DNA of 64,000 bases. Origin: Diphasiastrum complanatum (taxonomy: Eukaryota > Streptophyta > Lycopodiopsida > Lycopodiales > Lycopodiaceae). Below the pieces are notes generated by a model. That model saw only the letters and a list, made by a program, of their open reading frames with translations, was not told where the DNA came from and did not search any database. Position numbers and translations under genes: made by a program. The first letter of the stretch is position 1; each line of letters opens with the position of its first letter. Of this stretch, positions 1 through 11,500 are shown in pieces. The DNA lies in the NCBI GenBank assembly GCA_029204225.1, contig CM055094.1, forward strand, positions 19,313,540 through 19,377,539. The letters are read 5' to 3'.

Positions 1-92
1 CTGGTCGAAGACAAATGCTGACTCGAACCTGCTCCAAGTGGCTGCACGAGCAATATCATAAGCATGATGTCTACTATTCCCGAACAAATGAA
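1..92 (+). pseudogene. Block A, 3' tail fragment
   Basis: The window opens inside the last part of an A-type reading frame (residues like GRRQMLTRTCSKWL then REQYHKHD). The match to the end of the complete A copy at 4,968-5,049 breaks at about position 93, where the A upstream flank begins, so this tail is fused directly to the start of another A unit. It is too short to be functional alone. Confidence 0.7.
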
Positions 93-900
93 CTGGGTTA
101 TGTTGGGTGTTGTTGGAAAAGCTCTCGTCGAGGACTTTCTAATGGCACCGTAATAGTCTCTATCCGAGTTGCCTTTTAAAAGTTACACTGTTTTTTTTGC
201 TGAGTTGCATACTATACTACAAATAAAATGGCTTATTTACGGGCTGCCCCGATGCAAAATTACAGTTCTTTTAAAAAGAAAAGAAAATCAATTTGAAGGA
301 GCTACGTTAAGTAGATTTGAAATTTGAGTGTTTTGATTGGACCATGTGGAAGAAACTTTTGAGAAAAAAAATAAAAGGTATGTTTTTGAAAGGCCCCTTT
401 TGTGCTCAAATTTTCTGCAATGGTTGATAAGTTGGATTCTCATTTACATCATGAAGCAAATAGTTCTGTAAGTTTTCTGTTCAAGTGGATCGGAAGCTCG
501 CTCTAATGGATGTTGAGATTAATATATCATGCTATCTCTAGCCTAACAGCCACACACTAGATGTTTGGATCCAGAAAATATTCACACAAAGGGACATCAC
601 ACATCAATATTAATCTACTTTCACCTTTTATTTCGTCACATCTCTTCGTGCTTATGCAACATGAAAAGCTCCCTTCAAACAAACCTGTGAATGTGCCTTT
701 CCTGTTGCCTTAATTTCTCATGCACTACCTTTGTTTTGGGCAACTAAAAGGTGATACAATTGTGACCTTTTCTCATGCTTATCTTTCTCCTATTCTTGGA
801 CAAGTAAAATTTGATTGTTGTAAGGGGGTGGGGGGGGTGTATAGTATAGATGGCTATGAGTGTGAAAGAGACATGGATTATTCTTGACTTTGAAATGAAT
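93..900 (+). other. Upstream flank of block A copy 1
   Basis: Non-coding flank repeated at 2,520-3,310 and, inverted, at 25,796-26,600, 50,641-51,490 and partly 59,660-59,880. It carries a G-rich tract near 826-838. A short frame starting MAYLRAA near 229 is present in most copies but stops after about 20 codons. I see no gene of convincing length. Confidence 0.6.
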
Positions 901-1031
901 GGAGGGCGGGCTCATTCAAGTCACCTAGAGAATGGTCACAAGTTCTCCTTTAAGGATGGGATGCTCTATACATTTGACTACAATGCCTCAACGTCTAACC
1001 CGAAATAGTACAAATAGAATGCAATGCATGG

Positions 1032-1070
<39 letters not shown>

Positions 1071-2289
1071 TATCGATGTTCTCTGTCCTTCTGATTTCGC
1101 CTCTTATTTTCATCATTTACAGGAGGCTGAAGAGTCTCAGAAAAGGATTGTTGATCTCCAACATCAGCTTAGGAAGATGGAGCAGGACCTAGAAATGAAC
1201 ATAGTATTGGCGGCTGAGAAAATCCGTTTGCCAAAATATCAGAAACTACGAAATCTATATGCGGAAGAGATTTGGAGGCACATGATATCAGTAATTCGAT
1301 TCTGGTAGGACGCAAAGACGCGGACAAGTCAGTTCCAACGACGGCATCTAATTTGATCGGGAGCTCTTCTGAGCCAGAATTAATGGCGTCTACCAGTTGT
1401 AGAGCTCCAGTCCTCAAAGATACGCACGTGAATGAAAGGCTTGAGAAAGCACCAAAGCAAGTCCAGAATGATCCTTCTTTCGACCCAAGATTTCGTAGAA
1501 GACGAGCATGGAGATCAGAAGACAACATATCAGGATATCCTTGCAACTTTGCGATAATAGATGGCTCGTTCTCTTCTCAGAAGGAATGTCATACATCAAT
1601 CAATAATTTCTGGGAACTGAGTTCCGATTCTCGCGATCCTACAATCTAGCTACAACACAAGTTCTCCCAGTTTTTGATGACTGTCATGGGCCAAAGGTTT
1701 GAGCGAGATCCACAATTTTCCATCAATCCCAACAAAGCGGTCCTTCACATGGAGGATACCAGGATCTATTTACGAGTTCAATACTTTCCTGCAGACTCCA
1801 TACATATCTTCGAAGAGATGTGCACTTCAGGATTTATCATCAATGCTGATGAGGGTTACATGTACACCCAGAGATCAAAAGCATTTACTATTCGAAGACA
1901 AATACTGACTCGAAACTGCTTCAACTGGCTACGTGAGCAAAATCATAAGCATGCCAGTAAGTCGACTTTGATAGGACGAAAAGACGGGGACAAGTCAGTT
2001 CCAACGACGGCATCTAATTCGATCGGGAGCTCTTCTCAGCCAGATTTAATTTCGTCGACCGGTTGGAGAGCTCCATTCCTCAAAGATACATACGTCTATG
2101 AAATGCTTGATCAATCACCAAAGCAAATTCAGAATGATCCTTCTTTCGACCCAAGTTTTCGTAGAAGACGAGCGCTAGCATGGAGATCGGAAGACAACAT
2201 ATCAGCATATCCTTGCAACTTTGCGATAATAGATGGCTCGTTCTCTTCTCAGAAGGAATGTCATACATCCATCAAGAACTTTTGCAAAT
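901..2289 (+). pseudogene. Block A copy 1: coiled-coil protein with repeated module (broken)
   Basis: I do not recognise this family. A likely exon at about 907-993 (RAHSSHLENGHKFSFKDG) is followed by an intron holding a CT microsatellite and ending TTTACAG at 1122. The next exon starts EAEESQKRIVDLQ and looks coiled-coil (about 1123-1260). Then comes module 1: a Ser/Thr-rich linker, TGWRAP-like motif, a basic RRRRAWR patch, PCNFAIIDGS, and a globular part with MTVMGQRFE, IYLRIQYFP-like and FEEMCTSGF. An in-frame TAG at 1647-1649 replaces a Gln codon seen in copy 2. Module 2 follows with no intron and is cut at 2289, where the frame meets copia-derived sequence. Compared with the other copies this one is truncated and has a nonsense codon, so it is probably a pseudogene. 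Confidence 0.7.
1034..1066 (+). repeat. (CT)n microsatellite in A intron
   Basis: About 16 CT dinucleotides upstream of the A acceptor site. The same position holds about 20 units at 3,459, about 9 at 25,627 (minus), about 57 at 50,399 and about 33 at 59,538. Confidence 0.95.
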
Positions 2290-2400
2290 GAACTCAAAGT
2301 CAAGCAAACCTTGGTCAAGAGGAAGAGGAGAGCTCTCATGAAAATTTCGTCATGATGTCAAGTTTCTCATATTCAAGCATAAGAGGTGAAGACCCTTGGT
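2290..2400 (+). mobile_element. Ty1/copia gag-protease fragment fused to block A
   Basis: Directly after the TGA that ends the A frame, the same frame reads TQSQANLGQEEEESSHENF and continues to SIRGEDPW before a stop at 2,398-2,400. This is the linker between zinc knuckle and protease found in the copia relics at 28.9, 53.8 and 61.4 kb. The fragment stops just short of the protease DSGAT motif. It is a ~110-bp relic caught at a junction. Confidence 0.75.
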
Positions 2401-3311
2401 GAATTTATCATTGTGTCTAACTTGCCATATACCAGTTTTATAAGTATTTGCTTGATCCTTTACTCTTAAATGCACCATAATGCTACTCCCTTACTGGCCA
2501 TAACTTCTTCATCGTAGCTCGGAACTAGGTCATGTTGGGTGTCGTTGAAAAAGCTCTCGTCGAGGGCTTTCTAATGGCACCATAATCATCTCTATCCGAG
2601 TTCAAAAGTTACACTGTTTTTTTGCTGAGTTGCATACTATACTACAAATAAAATGGCTTATTTACGGGCTTGCCCCGACGCAAAATTACAGTTCTTTTAA
2701 AAAGAAAAGAAAATCAATTTGAAGGTACTACGTTATGTAGATTTAAAATTAAAGTGTTTTGATTGGACCATGTGGAAGAAACTTTTGAGAAAAAAAATAA
2801 AAGGTATGTTTTTGAAAGGCTCCTTTTGTGCTCAATTTTTCTGTAATGGTTGATAAGTTGGATTCACATTTACATCATAAAGCAAATAGTCTTGTAAGTT
2901 TCGTGTTCAAGTGGATCGGACGCTCGCTCCAATGGATGTTGAGATTAATATATCATGCTATCTCTAGCCTAACAGCCACACACTAGATGTTTGGATCCAG
3001 AAAATATTCATACAAAGGGACATCACACATCAATATTAATCTACATTCACCTTTTATTTCGTCACATCTCTTCGTGCTTATGCGAATGAAAAGCTCCCTT
3101 CAAACAAACCTGTGAATGTGCCTTTCGTGCTGCCTTAATTTCTCATGCACTACCTTTGTCTTGGGCAACTAAAATGTGATACAATTGTGACCTTTTCTCA
3201 TGCTTATCTTTCTCCTATTCTTGGACAAGTAAAATTTGATTCTTGTAAGGTGGGGGGGGGGGTGTATAGTATAGATGGCTATGAGTGTGAAAGGGGCATG
3301 GATTATTCTTG
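2401..3311 (+). other. Upstream flank of block A copy 2
   Basis: Repeats the 93-900 flank, preceded by about 120 bp that recur inverted at 26,590-26,710. A tract of nine or more G sits near 3,251-3,262. No convincing gene. Confidence 0.6.
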
Positions 3312-3456
3312 ACTTTGAAATGTATGCAGGGCGGGCTTATTCAAGTCACCTAGAAAATAGTCACAAGTTCTCCTTTAAGGATGGGATGCTCTATACATAT
3401 GACTACAATGCCTCAACGTCCAACCCGAAATAGTACAAATAGAATGCAATGCATGG

Positions 3457-3503
<47 letters not shown>

Positions 3504-5049
3504 TATCGATGTTCTCTGTCCTTCTGATTTCGCCTCTTATTTTCGTCATTTACAAGAGGCTGAAGAGTCTCAGAAAAGGATTGTTGATCTCCAACATCGG
3601 CTTAGGAAGATGGAGCAGGACCTAGAAATGAACATAGTATCGGCGGTTGAGAAAATCCGTTTGGCCAAGATATCAGAAACTACGAAATCTATATGCGGAA
3701 GAGATTTGGAGGCACATGATATCAGTTATTCGATTATGGTAGGACGCAAAGACGCGGACAAGTCAGTTCCAACGACGACATCTAATTGATCGGGAGCTCT
3801 TCTCAGCTAGAAATAATGGCGTCTACCGGTTGGAGAGCTCCAGTCCTCAAAGATACGCACGTGAATGAAAGGCTTGAGCAAGCACCAAAGCAAGTCCAGA
3901 ATGATCCTTCTTTCGTCCCAAGATTTCGTAGAAGACGAGCATGGAGATCGGAAGACAACATATCAGCATATCCTTGCAACTTTGCGATAATAGATGGCTC
4001 ATACATCAATCAATAATTTCTGGGAACTGAGTTTCGATTCTCGCGATCCTACAATCCAGTTACAACACAAGTTCTGCCAGTTTCTGATGACTGTCATGGG
4101 CCAAAGGTTTGAGCAAGATCCACAATTTTCCATCAATCCCAACAAAGCGGTCCTTCACATGGAGGATACCAGGATCTATTTACGGATTCAATACTTTCCT
4201 GCAGACTCCATACATATCTTCGAAGAGATGTGCACTTCAGGATTTATCATCAATGCTGATGAGGGTTACATGTACACCCAAAGATCAAAAGCATTTATTG
4301 GTCGAAGACAAATACTGACTCAAAACTGCTTCAACTGGCTACGTGAGCAAAATCATAAGCATGCCAGTAATTATTGGACTCTGATAGGGCGAAAAGACGG
4401 GGACAAGTCAGTTCCAACGAGGGCATCTAATTCGATCGGGAGCTTTTCTCAGCCAGATTTAATTTCGTCGACCGGTTGGAGGGCTCCATTCCTCAAAGAT
4501 ACGTACGTATATGAAATGCTTGATCAATCACCAAAGCAAATTCAGAATGATCCTTCTTTCGGCCCAAGTTTTCGTAGAAGACGAGCGCTAGCATGGAGAT
4601 CGGAAGACAACATATCAGCATATCCTTGCAACTTTGCGATAATAGATGGCTCGTTTGCTTCTCAGAAGGAATGTCATACATCCATCAAGAACTTTTGCAA
4701 ATTAACTTCCGATTCTGACGATCCTACAATCAAGCTATAACACAAGTTCTGCCAGTTTCTGATGACTGTCATGGGCCGAAGGTTTGAGCAGGATCCACAA
4801 TTTTTCATCAATTCCAACAAACCGGCGCTTTACATGGAGGATACCAGGATCTATTTACGGATACAATACTTTCCTGCAGACCCCATACAAATCTTCGAAG
4901 AGATGTGCACTTCAGACTTTATCTTCAATGCTGATAAGGCTTACACCCAGAGATCAAAAGCATTTGCTGGTCGAAGACAAATGCTGACTCGAACCTGCTC
5001 CAAGTGGCTGCGCGAGCAATATCATAAGCATGATGCCCACTATTCCTGA
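3312..5049 (+). pseudogene. Block A copy 2: most complete plus-strand copy, with lesions
   Basis: Same unrecognised gene as copy 1. The small exon lies near 3,330-3,412 after a TATGCAG acceptor. The coiled-coil exon starts near 3,556, but its acceptor ACAG is changed to ACAA. A one-base loss near 3,784 shifts frame, and about 24 bp are missing near 3,998 inside module 1. The frame then stays open through the rest of module 1 and all of module 2's first half (3,994-4,740), has a TAA for a Gln codon at 4,738-4,740, and resumes to a natural-looking end KHDAHYS at 5,049. Both modules and the true C-terminus are present, so this copy shows the domain order best: coiled coil, module 1, module 2. 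Probably non-functional. Confidence 0.7.
3459..3499 (+). repeat. (TC)n microsatellite in A intron
   Basis: About 20 TC dinucleotides at the position equivalent to 1,034-1,066. Confidence 0.95.
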
Positions 5050-5415
5050 ACAAATGTTATGAAGAAAATCCTTTAGGCGCAATTTTTTGAATTGAGTACA
5101 TTGAAAACATCAACATTTGTTGATTGGAGCTTTTAAGATTGACCATTATAGTCATATAGGGTATATGGCACTCAACTGCTAATCTATCTCTCCACTGCTT
5201 TTGAAATGTCCACTTTAGTTCATAATCTATGATCTAGATATACCTTCTTCTCGTTGTGTATATATATATGTTCTTATCGTTGATATTTGATTTAATGTAT
5301 TAAATGAACATTGAATGCTCATTCAATCATAGTCAACAATATTTAGGTTACACATATTCTGTTCAAAAAATATTTAGACACACAATGAAAATATCATATC
5401 GACAAGAGGGAACAT
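5050..5415 (+). other. Downstream flank of block A
   Basis: AT-rich flank with a short TATATA tract. It recurs at 57,920-58,260 (plus) and inverted near 23,730-24,060 and 48,640-48,880. It joins block F at about 5,416, inside a short ORF start (ATGAAAATATCATATCG) that is complete at 58,261. No gene seen. Confidence 0.55.
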
Positions 5416-6179
5416 AATGTTACTGGTTATATTAATTTGGGGGGATTGCAAAGGATCGAACTTGAGTGTACAAGCCCAACTCATGTGCAGACACCAACTC
5501 ACCACACATGGGAAGATCATTAAATTTGAATTTGAAGAAAAATCAAAATTAAAAAAAAATGAAAAACTATTTCTCCTTAGAGGCATTGTGGTCATCATCT
5601 AGACGAGCTGTGCTTGCTTGAATCAATAGAAACAAAGAAAATATTAATAACAAGTTTTTATCCTATCGATGCACCAATAATATATAAATATAATTGAATT
5701 AAATGGGAAGATTATAATATTTATCGCTTCATTTAAACAATGATCTCTCATTTCAATGATTTCGTTCAAATTCAAATTCCAATGATTTGTGAAGTGTGAA
5801 TGAATGCAATGTAACTTGCATATGTTTGGAACATAGCATAGATTCATTATATGCTTTTTAACTATATGTTATTTAGTCTTCTAACAAGGAATAAGCATTT
5901 TTTTTAACAAATTTTCAATTTGTTTTTGGAAACCCTAGATTACAACATTTTAAAATATTAACAAAAATGACTTAATTTGCATGAACAACTTTGAGTTTTG
6001 AAAATCCTAGATTACAGCTTTATTTAATCTTCAAATTTCCAAGCTCGTTCAAACTTCAATGAAATATAATTCATTCCAAAATCCATTCTCGAATCCTAGA
6101 ACGATGTATTTTAAAAACTTTTGTAATGTGAAAGAGAGATCACCGAGCTAAAACATGACCCTGATTGCATTCGGAATTG

Positions 6180-6660
6180 CTTTCAAAAACTTATAAATTG
6201 TATTCATCAATGGAGATTCTAGAGGACATGGTGTGAAAAATTGTCAACTAGTTTGGTTTTTCATTTGGCAATTTTGGAGGCCAAAATGAATCTCAACTTC
6301 GAGTTAGTTTCATATTTGTTAATAAGGGCCTAAATAGTGGTTTAACTACCTCTGGCAAGGAGATAAGTGGATGAGGTCGAGTTTGGACCCATTCTAATTG
6401 GCTAAATTTTGGTGCATTGCTTTCAAAAACTTATAAATTGTATTCATCAACGGAGATGTCTAGAGGACATGGTGTGAAAAATTGTCAACTAGTTTGGTTT
6501 TTCATTTGGCAATTTTGGAGGCCAAAATGAATCTCAACTTCGAGTTAGTTTCATATTTGTTAATAAGGGCCTAAATAGTGGTTTAACTACCTCTGGCAAG
6601 TAGATCAGTGGATGAGGTCGAGTTTGGACCCATTCTAATTGGCTAATTTTGGTACATTGC
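6180..6660 (+). repeat. 240-bp tandem duplication inside block F
   Basis: Two head-to-tail units with an exact 240-bp period: TTTCAAAAACTTATAAATTG occurs at 6,181 and 6,421. Inverted equivalents lie near 21,690-22,200 and 46,580-47,090, also as two units, so the duplication predates the spread of block F. Confidence 0.9.
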
Positions 6661-6744
6661 ATCTAGACTAGATTTTCTAGGTTTTTGATAGAGTATCTAG
6701 AAGTTTCCAAATTAGGTCAAGTGGCCAAATGACATTTTGGAAGC

Positions 6745-6752
6745 TATAAATA
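6745..6752 (+). promoter_or_regulatory. Possible TATA box in block F
   Basis: TATAAATA in the context AAGCTATAAATAGTTG, kept in all F copies (inverted near 21,594 and 46,485; plus near 61,803). Its role as a promoter is inferred from the motif and its conservation only. Confidence 0.4.
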
Positions 6753-7198
6753 GTTGTACCTAAGTGGAGAAATAATCATCAAAGTTTCTTTCTTTGTGGA
6801 GAATTCATCTCTTATGTCCATCTCATGTGACTTTCTCTATCTTGGTTTTCTATGTGTAGAATGTTGATTTTGTTGTAGATCTTGATTCCACACGTGTGAA
6901 GATTATAATATATATGATTTTGTTAAACATCGATCTACAAACATTTCAATGATTTTTCTTCAAATTTAAATTTAACGATCTTTCCATGTGTGGTGAGTTG
7001 GTGTATGCGCTTTTGTTGGGCTTGTACACTCAAGTTCGATTCTTTGGGATCCCTCGCCAACTGTGGTTTCAATACTTTCTCTGCAAGATTCTCATTTGAA
7101 ATTTGCTTAAAACCCTTCTTATCTCCATCAGATATTTTTTTCAATGTTGATGCTAGGCCATACCACAGGGAAGAAGTTCATGTGTGACTCCTCACTCA

Positions 7199-7200
<2 letters not shown>

Positions 7201-7239
<39 letters not shown>
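7201..7239 (+). repeat. (CT)n microsatellite at the F/E boundary
   Basis: About 19 CT dinucleotides exactly between block F and the E satellite. The same junction is at 21,095, 45,884 (as GA) and 62,250. Confidence 0.95.
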
Positions 7240-7242
<3 letters not shown>

Positions 7243-7520
7243 CCACTCAAGCCTACATGGCAGACCCACGTGGTATATCTTAGTTGGCTTGCCACACAAG
7301 CCTATGTCAAGCCTATATGGCAGACTGCAACATACCAGCATGAACATACTAGCATCAAGCCTATGTCATGCCTATATGACCTACCACGCAAGCCTAGGAT
7401 AGGCCTACATGGCTTGCCACATGGCAAGTCCCAAGCCTGTGTGGTTTATCTCATGACATGCCTACATGGCTTGCCACATGGCAACTTGGGAGCCCCAGCT
7501 CTCTCTCTCTAGCTCCAACC
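7240..7520 (+). repeat. Satellite-like block E, array 1
   Basis: Short degenerate words such as GCCTACATGGC and TTGCCACATGGCAA recur every 15-25 bp. The array ends in CTCTCTCTAGCTCC. The frames through it are by-products of the repeat. Confidence 0.8.
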
Positions 7521-8970
7521 TTGATACAAGAATTGTAATTTAAAAGACTTTTAAATTTTTTTAAAAAAAATAAAAACTTTTGTTTTAATAAGAATTTTTT
7601 TTTTTTTTAGTTATTCTAATGGTTGTGTCCAATGATTTTATTTTGAATAGTATTATTATTTCATATAAGCTAAAGTGCAATTATTAATACAAATCTATTA
7701 ACAAAATTTTAGTAGCTTGATTAATTATCAAGCAAAATACAACATTTTTTTTAGCAATACAATATCTTTATCTGAAGCATTTTAAATATGGGTATTTTTT
7801 TTATAAAATTAAAAAAAAATGGGTCTCCATGTGATGATGAACAATCGTATTAAATTCTTCCTTGGTGCATCCTTACAAAATTAGATGAATGGCTTTTTTC
7901 ATTGGCTACACAAGCTCGCCAGAGATGTTGTCAAGTCACACATACTTTTCTCTTTTTACGCCAGCACATGAGTGACTTGCTGCAAACCCTTTTGCTTATC
8001 TCTTTGCCAACTTAGGAGATGCTGAAAACATCAGAGAGATTGAACGCCTCCTCAAAAGACCACATTTTTTCACTGTCTAAGATAAATTCTTCCAAAACTC
8101 AAATGAAAGGCCTGGTTCTTTCAACCTAAACAACCCTAGTTCGGTGGTCTCTGGACAAAATATGGGAAAAAGAAAGAAGTATACATGATATAAAGGAAAG
8201 GAAGGCCAAGGCAGTGGTGCAAAAGAAGACTTACTGGCTAAAAGACTGAACTTTTACAGGTATTAACTAGCTCGCAGGATCACGAGGATCTGCATAGAAG
8301 AACTCTCACTAGGAATACGGTGGATTGACTACAACTCAGCACGCGCAAGGACAAGGCAAAGATATTTTTACATTTACGCTACTGTAATAGAATGTTTGAG
8401 ACCATTCATGTGAGACACTTTTACACTCGTATTTTATTACAATCTTTGGCCTTATATACACAAGTTCTTCCATGATATTGTGTTTGCTTGGTCATACTTA
8501 CCTAACATCAAAAGTGAATGGTACTTTCTGTTTGATGTTTTCTGCAATTTCGAAATTGAAAATCTATCTTTATGTTCTTGCTCTTTTCTAAAACATTTCA
8601 AAGATTTCATTTCAAAAAAAATTGATTATGTGCTAACAATGGACTGCAATATAATTAGAAGCATGTACCTCAAAAAATTTTAGCTATTTAGGAAAAACAT
8701 CATTGAACTCTTGTTTTAAATCCTGCATTAAAAGCTGTTCTTGATGCTAATTTTTGGTCTTAAAGCATGTTAGCACATTCACATCACAATGCATACGAGA
8801 TTTCAAAACAAGATGAAAAAGCTCATACTTAGAATTATGTAGTTTTTCCATAATTTCCGCCGAGGAAACCATCGGTGATGGGAGTACATTAGTCTCCCCA
8901 TAAATAGAGACTATCTGGTCAAACTTATCTTTAAATACAATAGTATGGTTTTTAAAATCTATTTTCAACA
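7521..8970 (-). mobile_element. Block B unit 1: Ty3/gypsy relic
   Basis: On the minus strand at 8,971-8,747 the frame DFKNHTIVFKDKFDQI followed by SIYGETNVLPSPMVS is the tail of a gypsy aspartic-protease region. It continues into a short stretch resembling the protease-RT linker (DLKQEFNDVFPK in other copies). On the plus strand, about 7,985-8,262 carries an unrelated open stretch (ANLGDAENIREIERLLKR) seen in every B copy. An AT-rich segment (7,521-7,860) with poly-T and poly-A tracts closes the unit. There are several stops, so no protein is expected. Confidence 0.65.
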
Positions 8971-9340
8971 AATCTGTCTCGGCTCGGTCGACTGTGGAGG
9001 GCTTCAGATCGGTCGTCTTTGGATGGACTCGGCTCAGTCAACTTTGTATGCAGAATATGGACGTTCAGCTCAGTCCACAGTGAATGTAGAGTATGGACGC
9101 TCGACTCGGTCCACAGTGATTGCAGAGCATGGGGGCTAGGCTCTCTAAGCAATGTATGTAGAGTATTGCTCGACAGTGTATGGAGACTAAAAATTTGTGG
9201 AAAACTTTGGAGCAATGTTGCTCTGATAGGATGTGGAAACGATGATTATTGCATGATGATTCAACTGATCTTGTAGGAATGATTTGAAGAGGCATATTTA
9301 TGTGCATATGATTCCTTTTGGTTCAGCTTAGGTCATAATT
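8971..9340 (-). repeat. Block C leader, inverted fragment
   Basis: Minus-strand copy of the C leader, including three imperfect ~36-bp repeats of the type CCGAGYYGAGCGTCCATACTC. It is joined abruptly to gypsy sequence at about 8,970. Frames on both strands are antisense or leader frames with no counterpart in a known family. Confidence 0.7.
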
Positions 9341-11160
9341 TAAAAAATATTTTTCTTGATACAAGAATTGTAATTTAAAACACTTCTAAAATTTTTAAAA
9401 TAAAATAAAAAACTTTTGTTTTAATAAGCAAAATTTTTTTTTTTAGTTATTCTAATGGTTGTGTCCAATGATTTTATTTTGAATAGTATTATTATTTCAT
9501 GTAAGCTAATGTGCAATTATTAATAAAAATCTATTAACAAAATTTTAGTAGCTTGATTGATTTTCTTGCAAAATACAACATTTTTTTTAGCATTACAATA
9601 TCTTTATTTGAAGCATTTTAAATATGGGTATTTTTTTTATAAAATTAAAAAAAAATGGGTCTCCATGTCATTTCCTTTTTTTTGGATCATCGTGTTTCAT
9701 GATGAACAATCTTGGTAAATTCTTCCTTGGTGCATCCTTCCAAAATTAGATGAATGGCTTTTTTCTTTGGCTACACAAGCTCGCCAGAGATGTTGTCAAG
9801 TCACACATACTTTTCTCTTTTTACGCCAGCACATGATTGATTTGCTACAAACCCTTCTGCTAAACTCCTTGCCAACTTAGGAGATGATGAAAACATCAGA
9901 GAGATTGAACGCGTCCTCAAAAGACTACGTTTTTTCACTGTCCAAGATAAATTCTTCCAAAACTCAAATGAAAGGACTGGTTCTGTCAACCTAAACAACC
10001 CTAGTTTGGTGGTTTCTGGACAAAATATGGGAAAAAGAAAGAAGTATACATGATATAAAGGAAAGGATGGACAAGGCAGTGGTGCAAAAGAAGACTTACT
10101 GGCTAAAAGACTGAACTTTTACAGGTATTAACTAGCTCGCAGGATGACGAGGATCTGCATAGAAGAACTCTCACTAGGAATACGGTGGATCGACTACAGC
10201 TCAGCACGTGCAAGGACAAGGCAAAGATATTTTTGCATTTACGCTACTATAATAGAATGTTTGAGACCGTTCATGTAAGACACTTTTACACTTGTATTTT
10301 ATTACAGATCTTTGGCCTTATATACACAAGTCCTTCCATAATATTGTGTTTGCTTGGTCATACTTACCTAACATCAAAAGTGAATAGTACTTTCTGTTTG
10401 ATGTTTTCTGCAATTTTGAAATTGAAAATCTATCTTTATGTTCTTGCTCTTTTCTAAAACATTTCAAAGATTTCATTTCAGAAAAATTTGATTATGTTCT
10501 AACAACGGACTGCAATATAATTAGAAGTATGTACCTCAGAAAATCTTAGCTATTTAGGAAAAACATCATTGAACTCTTGTTTTAAATCTTGCATTAAAAG
10601 TTGTTCTTGATGCTAATTTTTGGTGTTAAAGCATGTTAACACATTCACATCACAATGCATACGAGATTTCAAAACAAGATGAAAAAGCTCATACTTAGAA
10701 TTATGTAGTTTTCCATAACTTCCGCCGAGGAAACCATCGGTGATGCGAGTACATTAGTCTCCCCATAAATAGAGACTATTTGGTCAAACTTATCTTTAAA
10801 TACAATAGTATGGTTTTTAAAATCTATTTTCAACGAATCTGATTTATCAAAAAACCATTCATATCCTAGGATTACATAAGTTCTATCAAGATTCATAACA
10901 TGGAAGTCGAGCCGCTCAACATGATCTTGCATCCGAACCTCCAAAGTAGGGACTTTCACATCCCAAACTTCTGTGTCTGACCCTGAGGCTAGAGGACCAC
11001 ATAATGTTGATCACTGGCCATGGTGGGCACTCGAAGCTTCTATACAAGCCGCACATTCAAAAAGTTGTGAGTACCTCCAAAATCAAACATTATACTTATG
11101 TCTTTCCCTAGAATATTAAACAAAACTTGCTTTTTTTTTTTAAGGCTTTCAATTGCCTTA
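9341..11160 (-). mobile_element. Block B unit 2: Ty3/gypsy relic with protease
   Basis: Direct repeat of unit 1, but it extends further into the protease. The antisense open stretch (plus, about 9,850-10,125) is again kept. The AT-rich part is at 9,341-9,700. The unit reads on minus from 11,160 down to about 10,560 for the protease side. Confidence 0.7.
10669..11160 (-). pseudogene. Ty3/gypsy aspartic protease (broken)
   Basis: The minus strand reads NILGKDISIMFDFGGTHNFL then a stop at about 11,040. After a frame change it reads VPTLEVRMQDHVERLDFHV followed by VILGYEWFFDKSDSLKIDF. The pattern D-x-G-x-T-H-x-F followed about 70 residues later by the ILG-W pair is that of retropepsins of Ty3/gypsy polyproteins (usually LVDSGATHNF and LGMDWL). 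The usual Ser after the catalytic Asp is Phe here. With a stop, a frame change and the odd active site, it is not expected to be active. Confidence 0.75.
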
Positions 11161-11500
11161 ACCAAAAAAGTGAATAGGGAAAAAGTAATGGCAAACCTGA
11201 ATGCAATAAAGGAACTTCCAAAATCCCTATTCAAGAGCAAAAAATCCAAAATCCCCCCCCCCCAATTAATATAACCAGTAACATTATTCTCAAAGCATCT
11301 ACGATGAGCTACAAACAACACTTGGAGAGTAAAGAATTAGGAATCTGTCAAATACTCTTGCATCTAGTATTTGAAAAGTTAGACATAATGATAGTATCAT
11401 AAGAATGAGTTAGAGAAGATTCTGAAGCCATCCAGAGGTGTGTTGTTGTTTTATTAGTTGCCTAGATACATATCAAGCTACCCCAAGTTACCACAGATCT
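11161..11500 (-). other. Spacer with poly-G/C tract and F-flank sequence
   Basis: Holds a C tract near 11,257-11,265 and sequence (ACATATCAAGCTACCCC, TTGGAGAGTAAAG) that recurs at 22,920-23,310, 36,446-36,690, 47,820-48,200 and 58,680-58,900. No gene seen. Confidence 0.5.

Larger units (their letters stand above)
5416..7190 (+). repeat. Block F copy 1: LTR-like non-coding unit
   Basis: AT-rich unit with no lasting frame. It holds a 240-bp tandem duplication (6,180-6,660), a TATAAATA box at 6,745, and a 3' part with many short frames but no gene. Inverted full copies lie at 21,150-23,110 and 46,040-48,000 and a partial copy at 61,612-62,245. A TATA box followed by ~400 bp and a sharp change into a CT microsatellite would fit an LTR or other promoter-bearing repeat, but I see no clear TG...CA ends or primer-binding site. 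Confidence 0.5.

Noticed and set aside
9019..9307. Frames on both strands through the C leader
   Set aside because: Both strands are open because of the ~36-bp repeats. Start sites and lengths vary between copies with no common product.
10185..10457. Frame MDRLQLSTCKDKAK... in block B (also 31,376, 34,088 and 38,007)
   Set aside because: Partly hydrophobic, running through the antisense of the protease-RT linker. It is kept only because copies are recent, and no family motif is visible. A short first part (DDEDLHRRTLTRN) may belong to the antisense conserved piece.
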